Positions 1-16,750 are shown, numbered from the stretch's first letter. The stretch: 64,000 nt of DNA from DASUPK01 sp963815665 (GCA_963815665.1 CAWFHN010000013.1:558001-622000), one strand, 5' to 3'. The notes: generated from the sequence alone by a model not told the origin. Numbers and translations: made by a program.

Positions 1-9
1 GTGGCTGGC

Positions 10-2124
<2,115 letters not shown>

Positions 2125-2192
2125 GATCCTCTGTGGTCGTACTGGCGTGAGGCGGAGACGGAACGGTTAGTCTGAGTCCGGTATTCGCGCAG

Positions 2193-2213
2193 AAAAAAGG
2201 CCCTTACGGGCCC
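2193..2213 (-). terminator. Terminator-like hairpin in the fusA leader
   Basis: Read on the minus strand, GGCCC, a GTAA loop and GGGCC form a 5-bp GC stem followed directly by six T. This is the form of an intrinsic terminator. It ends 69 bases before the fusA ATG. It may be a leader attenuator, or it may end transcripts that run antisense to the divergent gene at 2362. The hairpin is seen; its role is inferred. Confidence 0.6.
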
Positions 2214-2361
2214 GAGCGCAAAGCGTCTCTTCGACCCGAACTTCTCCTATGTCGCGCCGTTCTCCATCGAAACGGTTAACGCCCGCGGGGGCCTCTTTGG
2301 GGCACCCGGAGCGACGGACGATGATAGCAGCGGTCCGCGGGCTCTCAGGTAGGGCGCACGC

Positions 2362-3225
2362 ATGAGATTGCGCGGTCGCAAAGGCTCTGGCAGACGCCTC
2401 GACGAGCTCGCGGAGCGCACGCGACAGGAGGGCCGCGCGCTCTCCCGCAGGCGGCGGGTCGAGGCGAGGCGCTACCGGCCCGTGCTGGCCCCGACGGGCC
2501 GCTTCGTCGCCTCGCTCGCCCCCTACATAACCGGGTCCCTGCTGTTCGCGATCAAGCTGCTCGCCGCCCTGATCGCGCTGATCGCCGAGCTTGGGCAGGT
2601 CTGCGGAAGCTGGCTGGCCCGGCAGGCGCGGGTCCTGTCGGGCGGCATCGCGCGAGCCGCGCGCCGTTACGTCACCCCGCAGGCGACCGTTGCGTTCGTC
2701 GGCCTCGCCGCGGCGGTGGGCCTCGCCGTCTCCCAGTTCTTCGATTACCACGGGGTCGCCGTGGACGCGCCCAACTACGCCGGGGAGGTCGGCTCGGTGG
2801 CCAGCGTCCCGATGACCGGGACCGAGACGGCCGGCAGCGCCCATCTCTGGGTGCTCATCCCGATTGCTGCGGCCGCCGTAGTCCTGGTTATCGCCACCTA
2901 TCGCGGCCAGACGCGGTTCGCGGGTGCGGTAGCGCTCTGCGGTCTACTCGGCCTCGCCCTCGCACTCGCCGTCGACCTGCCGCAGGGCCTGGACGCCGGC
3001 CGTCCGGGCCTCGCCTTCAGCGGGTCGGAGGCGGTGCTGCTCCAGGGCTTCTGGGCGGAGGTGGCCTGTTCGGCCGTCCTGGTGCTGTGCGGCGGCCTGC
3101 TGGCCCACTACTCTCGCGGCGTGGCACCGGAGAGGAGAGGCGGAGCCGAGCCGGCCGGCGGGAGCGGGCGGTTCTCGCGCGAGGACGTCGGGGGCATCTC
3201 GGCCGGCTTGCAGACCGAGTCATGA
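2362..3225 (+). CDS. Multi-pass membrane protein of unknown function (paralog 1)
   Basis: I do not recognise a named family. The 287-residue protein has a basic N-terminus (many Arg in residues 1-45) and about five hydrophobic segments, near 55-85, 110-131, 157-176, 183-203 and 230-251, so it should be an inner-membrane protein. Its last three helices resemble the next gene's product: both have an SQF motif at the end of one helix, then a DLP motif, and GFW-x-E at the start of the last helix. The two look like a tandem duplication. They overlap by four bases (ATGA), which implies translational coupling. The pair sits on the strand opposite to the str operon, between fusA and rpsG. The ATG at 2362 is preceded by TAGGGC and six bases, a possible leaderless start. 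Confidence 0.75.
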   Translation: MRLRGRKGSGRRLDELAERTRQEGRALSRRRRVEARRYRPVLAPTGRFVASLAPYITGSLLFAIKLLAALIALIAELGQVCGSWLARQARVLSGGIARAARRYVTPQATVAFVGLAAAVGLAVSQFFDYHGVAVDAPNYAGEVGSVASVPMTGTETAGSAHLWVLIPIAAAAVVLVIATYRGQTRFAGAVALCGLLGLALALAVDLPQGLDAGRPGLAFSGSEAVLLQGFWAEVACSAVLVLCGGLLAHYSRGVAPERRGGAEPAGGSGRFSREDVGGISAGLQTES

Positions 3226-3773
3226 AGGGGCTCCCCCGGACCGAGACCCTGCTGGTGCTCGCCTGCGCCGCCGCGGCCGCGATGCTCGGCGTCTCGCAAT
3301 TCACCGACATCTTCCACCTGACCCCGCCGGGGGGCGAGGCGCTGAAGGCGATAAAGGCCTCCGATCAGCACGGCTACGCGACCCTGGTGCTCGCGATCTT
3401 CGCCCTCATCCTGCTCGTGGTCGCGATCGCCGCTCGCGGCGAGCAGATGGGGCAGGTCGCCGCGATGGCCATCGCGGTCTGCGGCCTCGTGGCGCTCCTG
3501 ATCTTCCTGATCGGCGACCTGCCGAAGGTGAACAACGTCGGCACGCTCGACGACCCGCGTCAGTCGTTCATCGATGCCGAGGCCAAACCGGTCGCGGGCT
3601 TCTGGCTGGAGCTGATCGGGGCTCTGGTGCTGACGGTCTGCGGCGCGGCGCTCGCCACGATGAAGTCGGGCAGCACCACCGAAACGGATGAGGCGCATGG
3701 AGTCCGCACCCACGACGGTCCGGCCCCCAAGGCGCCGGCAGCCCCGCGCCTGGAGCGCACCCGCGGCGACTAG
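3222..3773 (+). CDS. Multi-pass membrane protein of unknown function (paralog 2)
   Basis: This 183-residue protein has four predicted membrane helices, near residues 8-26, 50-70, 77-97 and 130-150, and a hydrophilic, proline- and charge-rich C-terminal tail. An upstream in-frame start at 3087 is possible. I prefer the ATG at 3222 because it overlaps the previous stop codon as ATGA and places the first helix at the N-terminus. Similarity to the upstream product (VSQF, a cysteine-glycine pair in a helix, GDLP, GFW-x-E, and VCG in the last helix) supports duplication. No function can be assigned. The gene ends ten bases before the convergent rpsG stop codon, so the two 3' ends almost touch. Confidence 0.75.
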   Translation: MKGLPRTETLLVLACAAAAAMLGVSQFTDIFHLTPPGGEALKAIKASDQHGYATLVLAIFALILLVVAIAARGEQMGQVAAMAIAVCGLVALLIFLIGDLPKVNNVGTLDDPRQSFIDAEAKPVAGFWLELIGALVLTVCGAALATMKSGSTTETDEAHGVRTHDGPAPKAPAAPRLERTRGD

Positions 3774-3783
3774 CTAGTTACGA

Positions 3784-4254
3784 CTACCACCGGTAATGCG
3801 CAAATGCCTTGTTGGCCTGCGCCATGCGGTAGATGTCGTCCTTGCGCTTCCAGGCGTTGCCCTGCTGCTTCGCTGCGTCGAGGATCTCGTTGGCGAGTCG
3901 CTCAGCCATCGACTTCTCTCCCCTGGCCCTGGCGAACTCGACCATCCAGCGGACTGCCAGCGTGCGGGCGCGGCGAGCCGGCACCTCGACGGGCACCTGG
4001 TAGGTCGCGCCACCGACGCGCCGCGACCTGACCTCGAGGACGGGCGTCAGCTGCTTGATCGCGCCCTCCAGCTCCTCGACCGGGTTGTTGCCGGTGCGCT
4101 CGCCGACCAGGGCGAGGGCGTCGTAGGTGATCTGCTCGGCCACCGACTTCTTGCCGTCGGTCATCACCTTGTTGATCACCTGCTGAACGAGCCGGCTCCG
4201 GTAGAGGGAGTCGGGCTCGAGCAGCCGGATTGTGGCCTGGTTGCGTCGCGGCAT
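3784..4254 (-). CDS. rpsG: 30S ribosomal protein S7
   Basis: S7 nucleates assembly of the 30S head and contacts the mRNA exit channel and the E-site tRNA. The 156-residue protein is full length for the bacterial family. It shows the typical MPRR start, the conserved basic segment VRSRRVGGATYQVPVEV, and the C-terminal segment ending in HYRW. It lies downstream of rpsL with a 164-base spacer. That spacer is longer than usual and contains a strong hairpin, as in other bacteria where S7 represses its own operon by binding the S12-S7 intercistronic region. Whether that control operates here is inference. The ATG at 4254 is the family start. Confidence 0.98.
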   Translation of the reverse strand: MPRRNQATIRLLEPDSLYRSRLVQQVINKVMTDGKKSVAEQITYDALALVGERTGNNPVEELEGAIKQLTPVLEVRSRRVGGATYQVPVEVPARRARTLAVRWMVEFARARGEKSMAERLANEILDAAKQQGNAWKRKDDIYRMAQANKAFAHYRW

Positions 4255-4319
4255 CAGATGCCCGGACTCGTGGTGGCGTGCGCGCGGTGACGCGACTGGC
4301 CGAGCAGATCAAGGACGCA

Positions 4320-4353
4320 GGGCGAAGCCTTTGGCGGTGCCAAAGGCGAGCCC
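4320..4353 (-). promoter_or_regulatory. Hairpin in the rpsL-rpsG spacer
   Basis: GCCTTTGGC (4327-4335) and GCCAAAGGC (4339-4347) are perfect inverted repeats separated by three bases. The stem is extended by GGGC (4320-4323) and GCCC (4350-4353) across a small internal loop. The intercistronic position is where S7 autoregulation acts in enterobacteria. It could also be an RNA-processing site or a relic of the dispersed repeat found at 25103 and 61813, which shares the string AGGGCGAAGCC. Confidence 0.5.
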
Positions 4354-4418
4354 GAGGACGAAGAGATGCGAAGCGCCAGGCGCGCCATCCGGGTGTGCGT
4401 CATCGCGGGGCCGGGCAT

Positions 4419-4814
4419 CTATGAAGCCTTGACGCCGTACAGCGACCGGCCCTGCTTGCGGTCTGAGACGCCGGCGGCATCGAGCGCACCGCGGACGACC
4501 TTGTAGCGCACGCCAGGCAGATCCTTGACGCGTCCGCCGCGGACGAGGACGACCGAGTGCTCCTGAAGGTTGTGGCCCTCGCCGGGGATGTAGCTCGTCA
4601 CCTCAAGCCCGTTGGTGAGGCGAACCCTGGCGATCTTCCGAAGGGCCGAGTTCGGCTTCTTCGGGGTCACGGTGGCGACGCGGGTGCAGACGCCACGCCG
4701 CTGCGGAGCGGCGACGCGCTTCTTGCGACCCTGGCCGGACTTCAAACCCGGGGTCGACATCTTCTTCTTCTTGTGGGTTCGTCCCTTGCGGACGAGCTGA
4801 TTGGTGTTCGGCAC
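4419..4814 (-). CDS. rpsL: 30S ribosomal protein S12
   Basis: S12 lies at the decoding centre and controls accuracy and streptomycin response. The chosen start is GTG at 4814, giving 131 residues and the family N-terminus PNTNQLVRKGR; upstream in-frame codons give unrelated sequence. The conserved segments TPKKPNSALRK and VRGGRVKDLPGVRYK carry the wild-type lysines at the two classical streptomycin-resistance positions. A TACCAT hexamer eight bases upstream of the GTG suggests a short or leaderless transcript, so rpsL would start its own transcription unit, separate from rpoBC. This fits the oppositely oriented genes lying between it and rpoC. Confidence 0.97.
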   Translation of the reverse strand: MPNTNQLVRKGRTHKKKKMSTPGLKSGQGRKKRVAAPQRRGVCTRVATVTPKKPNSALRKIARVRLTNGLEVTSYIPGEGHNLQEHSVVLVRGGRVKDLPGVRYKVVRGALDAAGVSDRKQGRSLYGVKAS

Positions 4815-4854
4815 GGCCGCGCATGGTAGCGGCCAACGTAATCTCCCGGGAACC

Positions 4855-5391
4855 GTGCCGCTGCTCCGCAAGAAATCAAAAGGCGACGGGCCGGTCCTCG
4901 CCGTCGACATCGACGGCGTGATCAGCCTCTTCGGCTTCGACCAGTCCGCCGAGCCAGGCCAGGGAGATCCGAGCAAGGCCCCCGGGGAGTTCCACCTGAT
5001 CGACGGAATGCTGCATTGCATCGCGCTGGAGACGGGGCCCCGGCTCACTCGCCTCGCCAGGTCCTACAAGCTGATCTGGGCGAGCGGCTGGGAGGACCGC
5101 GCCAACGACAGCCTGCCGAGCATCCTCGGTGTCCCCGAGCTGCCCTACCTCACCTTCGACGGCCGAGCGCGGTTCGGAACCGCCCATTGGAAGCTGGAGG
5201 CCCTGGAGGAATACGCCGGCTCGAGGCCCCTCGCCTGGATCGACGACAGCTTGGACTCGAGCTGCCACCGTTGGGCCGAGAAACGATCCGCGCCCACCCT
5301 CCTCGTCCCGACGGAGTCCGACGTCGGCCTCCTCGATGTCCATGTCGAGGCCCTGGAGCGCTGGGTCGCAGACGGCTTTGAGCCGCGCTAG
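4855..5391 (+). CDS. HAD-like protein
   Basis: This 178-residue protein looks like a member of the haloacid dehalogenase fold. It has the motif-I pattern AVDIDGV (Asp18 and Asp20), a small-residue motif II in WASGWE, and an acidic motif IV in WIDD. No cap domain is evident. Such proteins are usually phosphatases, but no substrate can be proposed. I chose GTG at 4855 rather than the upstream TTG at 4801, because the TTG would overlap the divergent rpsL start and add unconserved-looking sequence. It begins a plus-strand group of three genes placed between rpsL and rpoC. Confidence 0.7.
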   Translation: MPLLRKKSKGDGPVLAVDIDGVISLFGFDQSAEPGQGDPSKAPGEFHLIDGMLHCIALETGPRLTRLARSYKLIWASGWEDRANDSLPSILGVPELPYLTFDGRARFGTAHWKLEALEEYAGSRPLAWIDDSLDSSCHRWAEKRSAPTLLVPTESDVGLLDVHVEALERWVADGFEPR

Positions 5392-5398
5392 ATCGGGG

Positions 5399-5404
5399 TA
5401 GACT
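5399..5404 (+). promoter_or_regulatory. -10 element of a leaderless promoter
   Basis: TAGACT lies exactly seven bases before the ATG at 5412, so transcription should start at or next to the initiation codon. No ribosome binding site is present. It is one of ten sites of this pattern in the window. Confidence 0.5.
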
Positions 5405-5411
5405 CGCCCGG

Positions 5412-5738
5412 ATGGGAGAGGTGGTGCCGATCATCTTCTTGGCCGTGATCCTGAAGATCCCGGTCTTCTATGGACTGTGGCTGATCTGGTGGGCCGTCAA
5501 GGCCGAGCCCGAGCTGGAGGATGCCGACGGCACCGCCGACGACCACACCTTCAAGCGCTGGCGCCGAGACCCGAGCAAGCCGAGGGGCCCGCGCCGCGGG
5601 GACCCGCACGGCGGCGCTGCGCAGGCACAGCCGGACTGCCCACCGGGCGGCCGCAAGCGCACGCCGCTGATCGCGCCGCGGCTCGCTCCGGGTATGGCAG
5701 CTCACGAGCAGCGCGAGCACACGCCGGCCGGCAAGTAG
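5412..5738 (+). CDS. Small single-pass membrane protein
   Basis: This 108-residue protein has one hydrophobic N-terminal helix, about residues 5-30, and a long hydrophilic tail rich in Arg, Pro and Gly. It probably sits in the membrane with a cytoplasmic or disordered tail. No family is recognised. The TAGACT hexamer seven bases upstream of the ATG, and its position 20 bases after the HAD-like gene, suggest its own leaderless promoter. The coding assignment rests on start context, spacing and membrane helix, so it is less secure than its neighbours. Confidence 0.6.
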   Translation: MGEVVPIIFLAVILKIPVFYGLWLIWWAVKAEPELEDADGTADDHTFKRWRRDPSKPRGPRRGDPHGGAAQAQPDCPPGGRKRTPLIAPRLAPGMAAHEQREHTPAGK

Positions 5739-5775
5739 ACAGCCGGCTGACGACAACCAAACAGGAGGGAACCGC

Positions 5776-6168
5776 ATGGGACAGCCCGTGGTGCATTTCG
5801 AGGTGATCGGCAAGGACTTCGAGAAGCTGAAGGGCTTCTACTCCGAGGTCGCAGGCTGGAGCTATCAGGAGGCGCCCGCCGCCGGCCAGGAGGGCGTGCC
5901 CCCGTACGCGATGGTGCCGCAGGAGGACAACACAAACCCAGACGGAATCGGCATCGGCGGTGGAGTCGGCGTCGGGCCCGAGGGCTACGAGGGCCACGTC
6001 ACCTTCTACATCGAGGTCCCGGACGTCGGCGCATCCCTGGATCAGGTGGAGAAGCTGGGCGGCACGAAGGTGATGGGCCCGGAGACGATGACGGAGGACC
6101 TGACGATCGGCCTCTTCAACGACCCGGAGGGCCACCTGATCGGCCTGGTGCAGGGGCAAGGCTCGTAG
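5776..6168 (+). CDS. VOC family (glyoxalase-like) protein
   Basis: This 130-residue protein contains one vicinal oxygen chelate module pair: an N-terminal beta-alpha-beta-beta-beta unit starting PVVHFEV and a second starting GHVTFYIEV. It ends with the common NDPEGHLIGL strand. Candidate metal ligands are His7, the His in the GHV strand and the late Glu/His. Relatives include glyoxalases, dioxygenases and antibiotic-binding proteins, so the substrate is unknown. A strong AGGAGG ribosome binding site lies eight bases upstream of the ATG, unlike the neighbouring leaderless genes. It converges on rpoC. Confidence 0.85.
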   Translation: MGQPVVHFEVIGKDFEKLKGFYSEVAGWSYQEAPAAGQEGVPPYAMVPQEDNTNPDGIGIGGGVGVGPEGYEGHVTFYIEVPDVGASLDQVEKLGGTKVMGPETMTEDLTIGLFNDPEGHLIGLVQGQGS

Positions 6169-6272
6169 GCGCTAGGCGCGCGGGTCCTGTCGCCGCGAGG
6201 AATCCGCATCCTGCGGTACAGGCGTGTCCTCGGATGCGGACTTCCTCGCGGCGCCACCCGCGCGAGTAGCGC
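6169..6272. repeat. 104-base imperfect palindrome between convergent genes
   Basis: Starting one base after the VOC stop codon, nested arms pair as follows: GCGCT (6169-6173) with AGCGC (6268-6272), CGCGCGGGT (6177-6185) with ACCCGCGCG (6256-6264), CGCCGCGAGGAA (6191-6202) with TTCCTCGCGGCG (6242-6253), and TCCGCATCC (6203-6211) with GGATGCGGA (6232-6240). The loop is about 20 bases. No T-tract follows on either strand. It may be a bidirectional transcription stop, a cruciform or a degenerate mobile repeat. Confidence 0.75.
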
Positions 6273-6314
6273 TCAAGCTTGACGCTGGCGGGACGCATCC
6301 GCCCGCCAATTCGC

Positions 6315-13981
<7,667 letters not shown>

Positions 13982-14066
13982 CTCGGCGACTCCTCAAAGT
14001 ATTCGAAGGGTTGTGAGACCGCGCAAAAAATCGGGCAGCAGGGCTCACCGGGCGCGCGAACCGTGC

Positions 14067-14095
14067 ATAGTAACGCACGGCAACCTTTTGGTCAA
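14067..14095 (-). promoter_or_regulatory. Sigma-70 promoter for rpoBC
   Basis: On the minus strand, TTGACC (14095-14090) and TACTAT (14072-14067) are separated by exactly 17 bases, a near-consensus housekeeping promoter. It lies between rplL and rpoB, about 85 bases before the rpoB start, so rpoBC can be transcribed independently of the upstream ribosomal-protein genes. The leader contains a run of six T at about 14025-14030 on the minus strand, which may contribute to attenuation. Confidence 0.8.
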
Positions 14096-14175
14096 GGGTT
14101 ACTAACACGCCCGAGGGGCAGGTGCCGGGATCTTACTCCGATCTCCGAGCAAAGGGGGCGTTTTCATGTCCGGAT

Positions 14176-14565
14176 CTACTTGATCTCGGCGGTGCCGCCG
14201 GCCTCCTCGATCTCCTTGAGCAGGCCCTCGGCCTCCTCGCGCTCGATCGCCTCCTTGACGGGCTTGGGCGCTTCGTCGACGAGGGCCTTCGCCTCCTTGA
14301 GGCCAAGCCCGGTAGCCGCGCGAACGACCTTGATAACGCCGATCTTCTTCTCGCCGGAACCGGTCAGGACGAGATCGACCGTCCCGGCCTCCTCCTCCAC
14401 CGCAGCGCCGTCGCCACCCGCACCTGCGGGGGCAGCCGCCGCGACGGCGGTCGCGGAGACGCCGAACTCCTCTTCGAGCGCCTTGATGCGCTCTGAGAGC
14501 TCGAGCACGGAGATGTTCTTGAGCTCCTCGATCCAATCTTCTGTGGTGACCTTCGTGGCAGCCAT
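14176..14565 (-). CDS. rplL: 50S ribosomal protein L7/L12
   Basis: L7/L12 forms the flexible stalk that recruits and stimulates translational GTPases. The 129-residue protein has the N-terminal dimerisation helices, an Ala/Gly hinge (about residues 40-55) and the C-terminal domain with KIGVIKVVRAATGLGLKEAK. The ATG at 14565 directly follows the rplJ stop with no spacer. AAGGAGGA lies inside the end of rplJ as its ribosome binding site, ideal for the several-fold higher expression that L7/L12 needs over L10. Identity is certain. Confidence 0.98.
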   Translation of the reverse strand: MAATKVTTEDWIEELKNISVLELSERIKALEEEFGVSATAVAAAAPAGAGGDGAAVEEEAGTVDLVLTGSGEKKIGVIKVVRAATGLGLKEAKALVDEAPKPVKEAIEREEAEGLLKEIEEAGGTAEIK

Positions 14566-15369
14566 CTACTCGCTGTCCTCCTTGTTCTCGTCAGAGTCTT
14601 CTGAAGTCTCATCTGCGGGCTCCTCGCCGATGTCGGCGTCGCCCTCCGTTGTCTCCGCAGGTTCCTCCTGGCCCGCGTCCTCGCCCTCGGGCGCCTCCTC
14701 CTCGAGCTCTCCTCCGGGACTCGGCGGGCTCGGGGTCATCATCAGAAGAAGCGTCCTCGGCTTCGGCGGCCTCATCACCAGAATCTTCGGAGACCGCCTT
14801 GTCTGCGGGCGCTTCAACTTCCTGGGACCTTCCTCGGCCGGGGCCTCGCCGCTGACCAGGCCCTGCTCGGCGATCTGGCCGAGCTGCAGCGCGAGGCCCT
14901 GGACCATTGAGCCCAGGCCCCGGACCAGACCGGTGATCGGGCTGGCGACCGTGCCGGCGAGCTGAGCGTTGAGGGCTTCGCGGCCGGGAAGCCGGGCGAT
15001 CGCGGTGAAGGTGTCGGGATCGAGCGCCTCGCCGTCCATCAGGCCGCCCTTGTACTCGAGCAGCTCCCACTCGGTCCCGAGTCGCCGGAGAGTCTTCGCC
15101 GCCAGCGCGGCGTCGCCCTTGACCAGGGCCAATGCGGTGGGACCACTCAGGTGCGCCTTCAGCCCGTCGGTGCCGGCGGCGTCCGCGGCGCGCAGGGTGA
15201 GCCGGTTCTTGACGATCCGGAAGCGGGTGTCGGCATCGCGCAGGCCTTCGCGAAGCTCGGCGGCCTGTGGCACGCTGATCCCGCGGTAGTCGACCGCGAA
15301 GATCGCCGTCGCGTCCTTGAGCTCGGATGCGAGCCCCTCGACCACTGCAGTCTTCTGTTCTCTGTCCAT
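14566..15369 (-). CDS. rplJ: 50S ribosomal protein L10 with long C-terminal extension and two compensating frameshifts
   Basis: L10 anchors the L7/L12 stalk to 23S rRNA. Residues 1 to about 175 form the normal domain, including the conserved VDYRGISVPQ and FRIVKNRL segments. The protein then continues to 267 residues. The last 45 residues are strongly acidic, but the stretch encoded by about 14716-14829 is basic and hydrophobic in this frame. In the neighbouring frame the same bases give an acidic stretch starting SQEVEAPADKAVSEDS. A missing base near 14827 and an extra base near the GGG at 14716-14718 would restore one continuous acidic tail. The L10 domain itself is intact. The indels are either sequence errors or a tolerated double mutation in a disordered tail. 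Confidence 0.93.
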   Translation of the reverse strand: MDREQKTAVVEGLASELKDATAIFAVDYRGISVPQAAELREGLRDADTRFRIVKNRLTLRAADAAGTDGLKAHLSGPTALALVKGDAALAAKTLRRLGTEWELLEYKGGLMDGEALDPDTFTAIARLPGREALNAQLAGTVASPITGLVRGLGSMVQGLALQLGQIAEQGLVSGEAPAEEGPRKLKRPQTRRSPKILVMRPPKPRTLLLMMTPSPPSPGGELEEEAPEGEDAGQEEPAETTEGDADIGEEPADETSEDSDENKEDSE

Positions 15370-15404
15370 GTCCTAAGTAAGTCCGAAATGTCCGGTCCGC
15401 CGCC

Positions 15405-15430
15405 AAAGAAAAGACCCGCGCGCAGGCGGG
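15405..15430 (-). promoter_or_regulatory. Putative L10 leader attenuator
   Basis: In the 166-base rplA-rplJ spacer, the minus strand shows CCCGC, six loop bases and GCGGG followed by TCTTTTCTTT, a terminator-like hairpin ending about 35 bases before rplJ. Bacterial rplJL operons commonly carry an L10-binding leader that controls such an attenuator. The hairpin is seen. Binding by L10 is inferred from position, and a search with the Rfam L10_leader model would test it. Confidence 0.55.
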
Positions 15431-15535
15431 CCAGAGCGGGCGGTCCACGGACCGGTTGACTCTCGCGACCTGCGCCGGACTTCTGGACTCTCGTCCCGCC
15501 GACGGTCTTGGGCGGCTTCTGTTGGGCCGGTGATG

Positions 15536-16312
15536 TTAGGCGGTCGCGGCTTCCTCCGCCGTCTCATCAACGGATTCGGACTCGTCGTCTGCCGATGCTC
15601 CGGCTCCGGCCATGATCTCGCCGCGGCGGGTGCGGCCGGAGTCGATCCGAATGCCCGGACCCATCGTCGCCGTCGCGGTGATGGAGAGGATGTAGCGGCC
15701 CTTGGCCGCGGCCGGCTTCGCGCGGATGATCTCCTCGATCACCGCCGCGTAGTTCTCGAGCAGGTCGGTTTCCGAGAAGCTGGTCTTGCCGATCGTCAGA
15801 TGAACGATCGCCTGCCGGTCGGTGCGGTATTCGACCTTGCCGGCCTTGGCCTCGTCGACCGCCTTGGCGATGTCCTCGGTGACGGTGCCGACCTTGGGAT
15901 TCGGCATCTTGCCCTGGGGTCCGAGGACCCGGCCGAGCTTGCCGACCTTCGGCATCTGGGAGGGGTGGGCGATCGCGACGTCGAAGTCGGTCCAGCCTCC
16001 CTCGACCCGCTCCGCGAGGTCGTCGGAGCCCACGAAGTCGGCGCCGGCCTCCGTGGCCTGACGAGCCTGATCGCCCTCGGCGAAGACGGCGATCGTGACA
16101 TTCTTGCCGAGGCCCTTGGGCAGCGCCAGGGTCCCGCGGAGCTGCTCCTCGGCGTGGCGGACGTTGACGCCGAGGCGGATGTGCAGCTCGACCGTCTCGT
16201 CGAACCTCGCGGCGGAAGTCTCCTTGATGAGATGGATCGCCTCCGCCGGCGGATACGCCGTCGTCCGGTCGATCTTCTCGTATGCCTCTCGGTAGCGCTT
16301 GCCTCGGGCCAT
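15536..16312 (-). CDS. rplA: 50S ribosomal protein L1
   Basis: L1 forms the mobile stalk next to the ribosomal E site and often represses its own mRNA. The 258-residue protein contains the family core, including GRVLGPQGKMPNPKVGTV. It then has about 25 extra acidic residues at the C-terminus (DDESESVDETAEEA), like the acidic tails on L10, RpoB and RpoC here. Its ATG at 16312 overlaps the rplK stop codon by one base (TGATG), so translation of the two is coupled. Identity is certain. Confidence 0.98.
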   Translation of the reverse strand: MARGKRYREAYEKIDRTTAYPPAEAIHLIKETSAARFDETVELHIRLGVNVRHAEEQLRGTLALPKGLGKNVTIAVFAEGDQARQATEAGADFVGSDDLAERVEGGWTDFDVAIAHPSQMPKVGKLGRVLGPQGKMPNPKVGTVTEDIAKAVDEAKAGKVEYRTDRQAIVHLTIGKTSFSETDLLENYAAVIEEIIRAKPAAAKGRYILSITATATMGPGIRIDSGRTRRGEIMAGAGASADDESESVDETAEEAATA

Positions 16313-16740
16313 CAGAGTCCCTCCACGGTCACGCCCATCGAGCGGGCGGTGCCGGCGATGATCTTGGTCGCGGCGTCGATGTCGTTGGCGTTCAGGTCGG
16401 GCATCTTGCGCTCGGCGATCTGGCGGGCCTGATCGACCGTGATCGACCCCACCTTCTCGCTGTGAGGCTCTCCCGATCCCTTCTCGATCCCGGCCGCCTC
16501 CTTGATCAGGATGGCCGCCGGCGGAGTCTTGGTGATGAAGTCGAAGGAGCGGTCCTCGTAGACCGTGATCTCGACCGGGATGATGGTGCCGGCGTCCTGC
16601 TGGGTCTGCGCGTTGAACGCCTTGCAGAACTCCATGATGTTGACGCCGTGCTGTCCCAGGGCAGGGCCGACCGGAGGCGCGGGGTTCGCCGCTCCGGCGG
16701 GAATCTGCAGCTTGATCTGGGTGAGGACCTTCTTTGCCAT
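16312..16740 (-). CDS. rplK: 50S ribosomal protein L11
   Basis: L11 binds the GTPase-associated centre of 23S rRNA and is needed for stringent-response signalling. The start is ATG at 16740, giving 142 residues and the standard N-terminus MAKKVLTQIKLQIPAG; upstream in-frame codons belong to shadow sequence. Conserved features include GPALGQHGVNIMEFCKAFN, the proline-rich hinge after the N-terminal domain and the C-terminal rRNA-binding helices. It lies ten bases downstream of nusG and overlaps rplA by one base, the usual nusG-rplK-rplA order. Confidence 0.98.
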   Translation of the reverse strand: MAKKVLTQIKLQIPAGAANPAPPVGPALGQHGVNIMEFCKAFNAQTQQDAGTIIPVEITVYEDRSFDFITKTPPAAILIKEAAGIEKGSGEPHSEKVGSITVDQARQIAERKMPDLNANDIDAATKIIAGTARSMGVTVEGL

Positions 16741-16750
16741 GAACGGGACC

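Noticed and set aside
14716..14829. Programmed ribosomal frameshifting in rplJ.
   Set aside because: Two opposite shifts would be needed within 114 bases and no classical slippery heptamer or downstream structure is apparent. Indels next to G/C runs are simpler.
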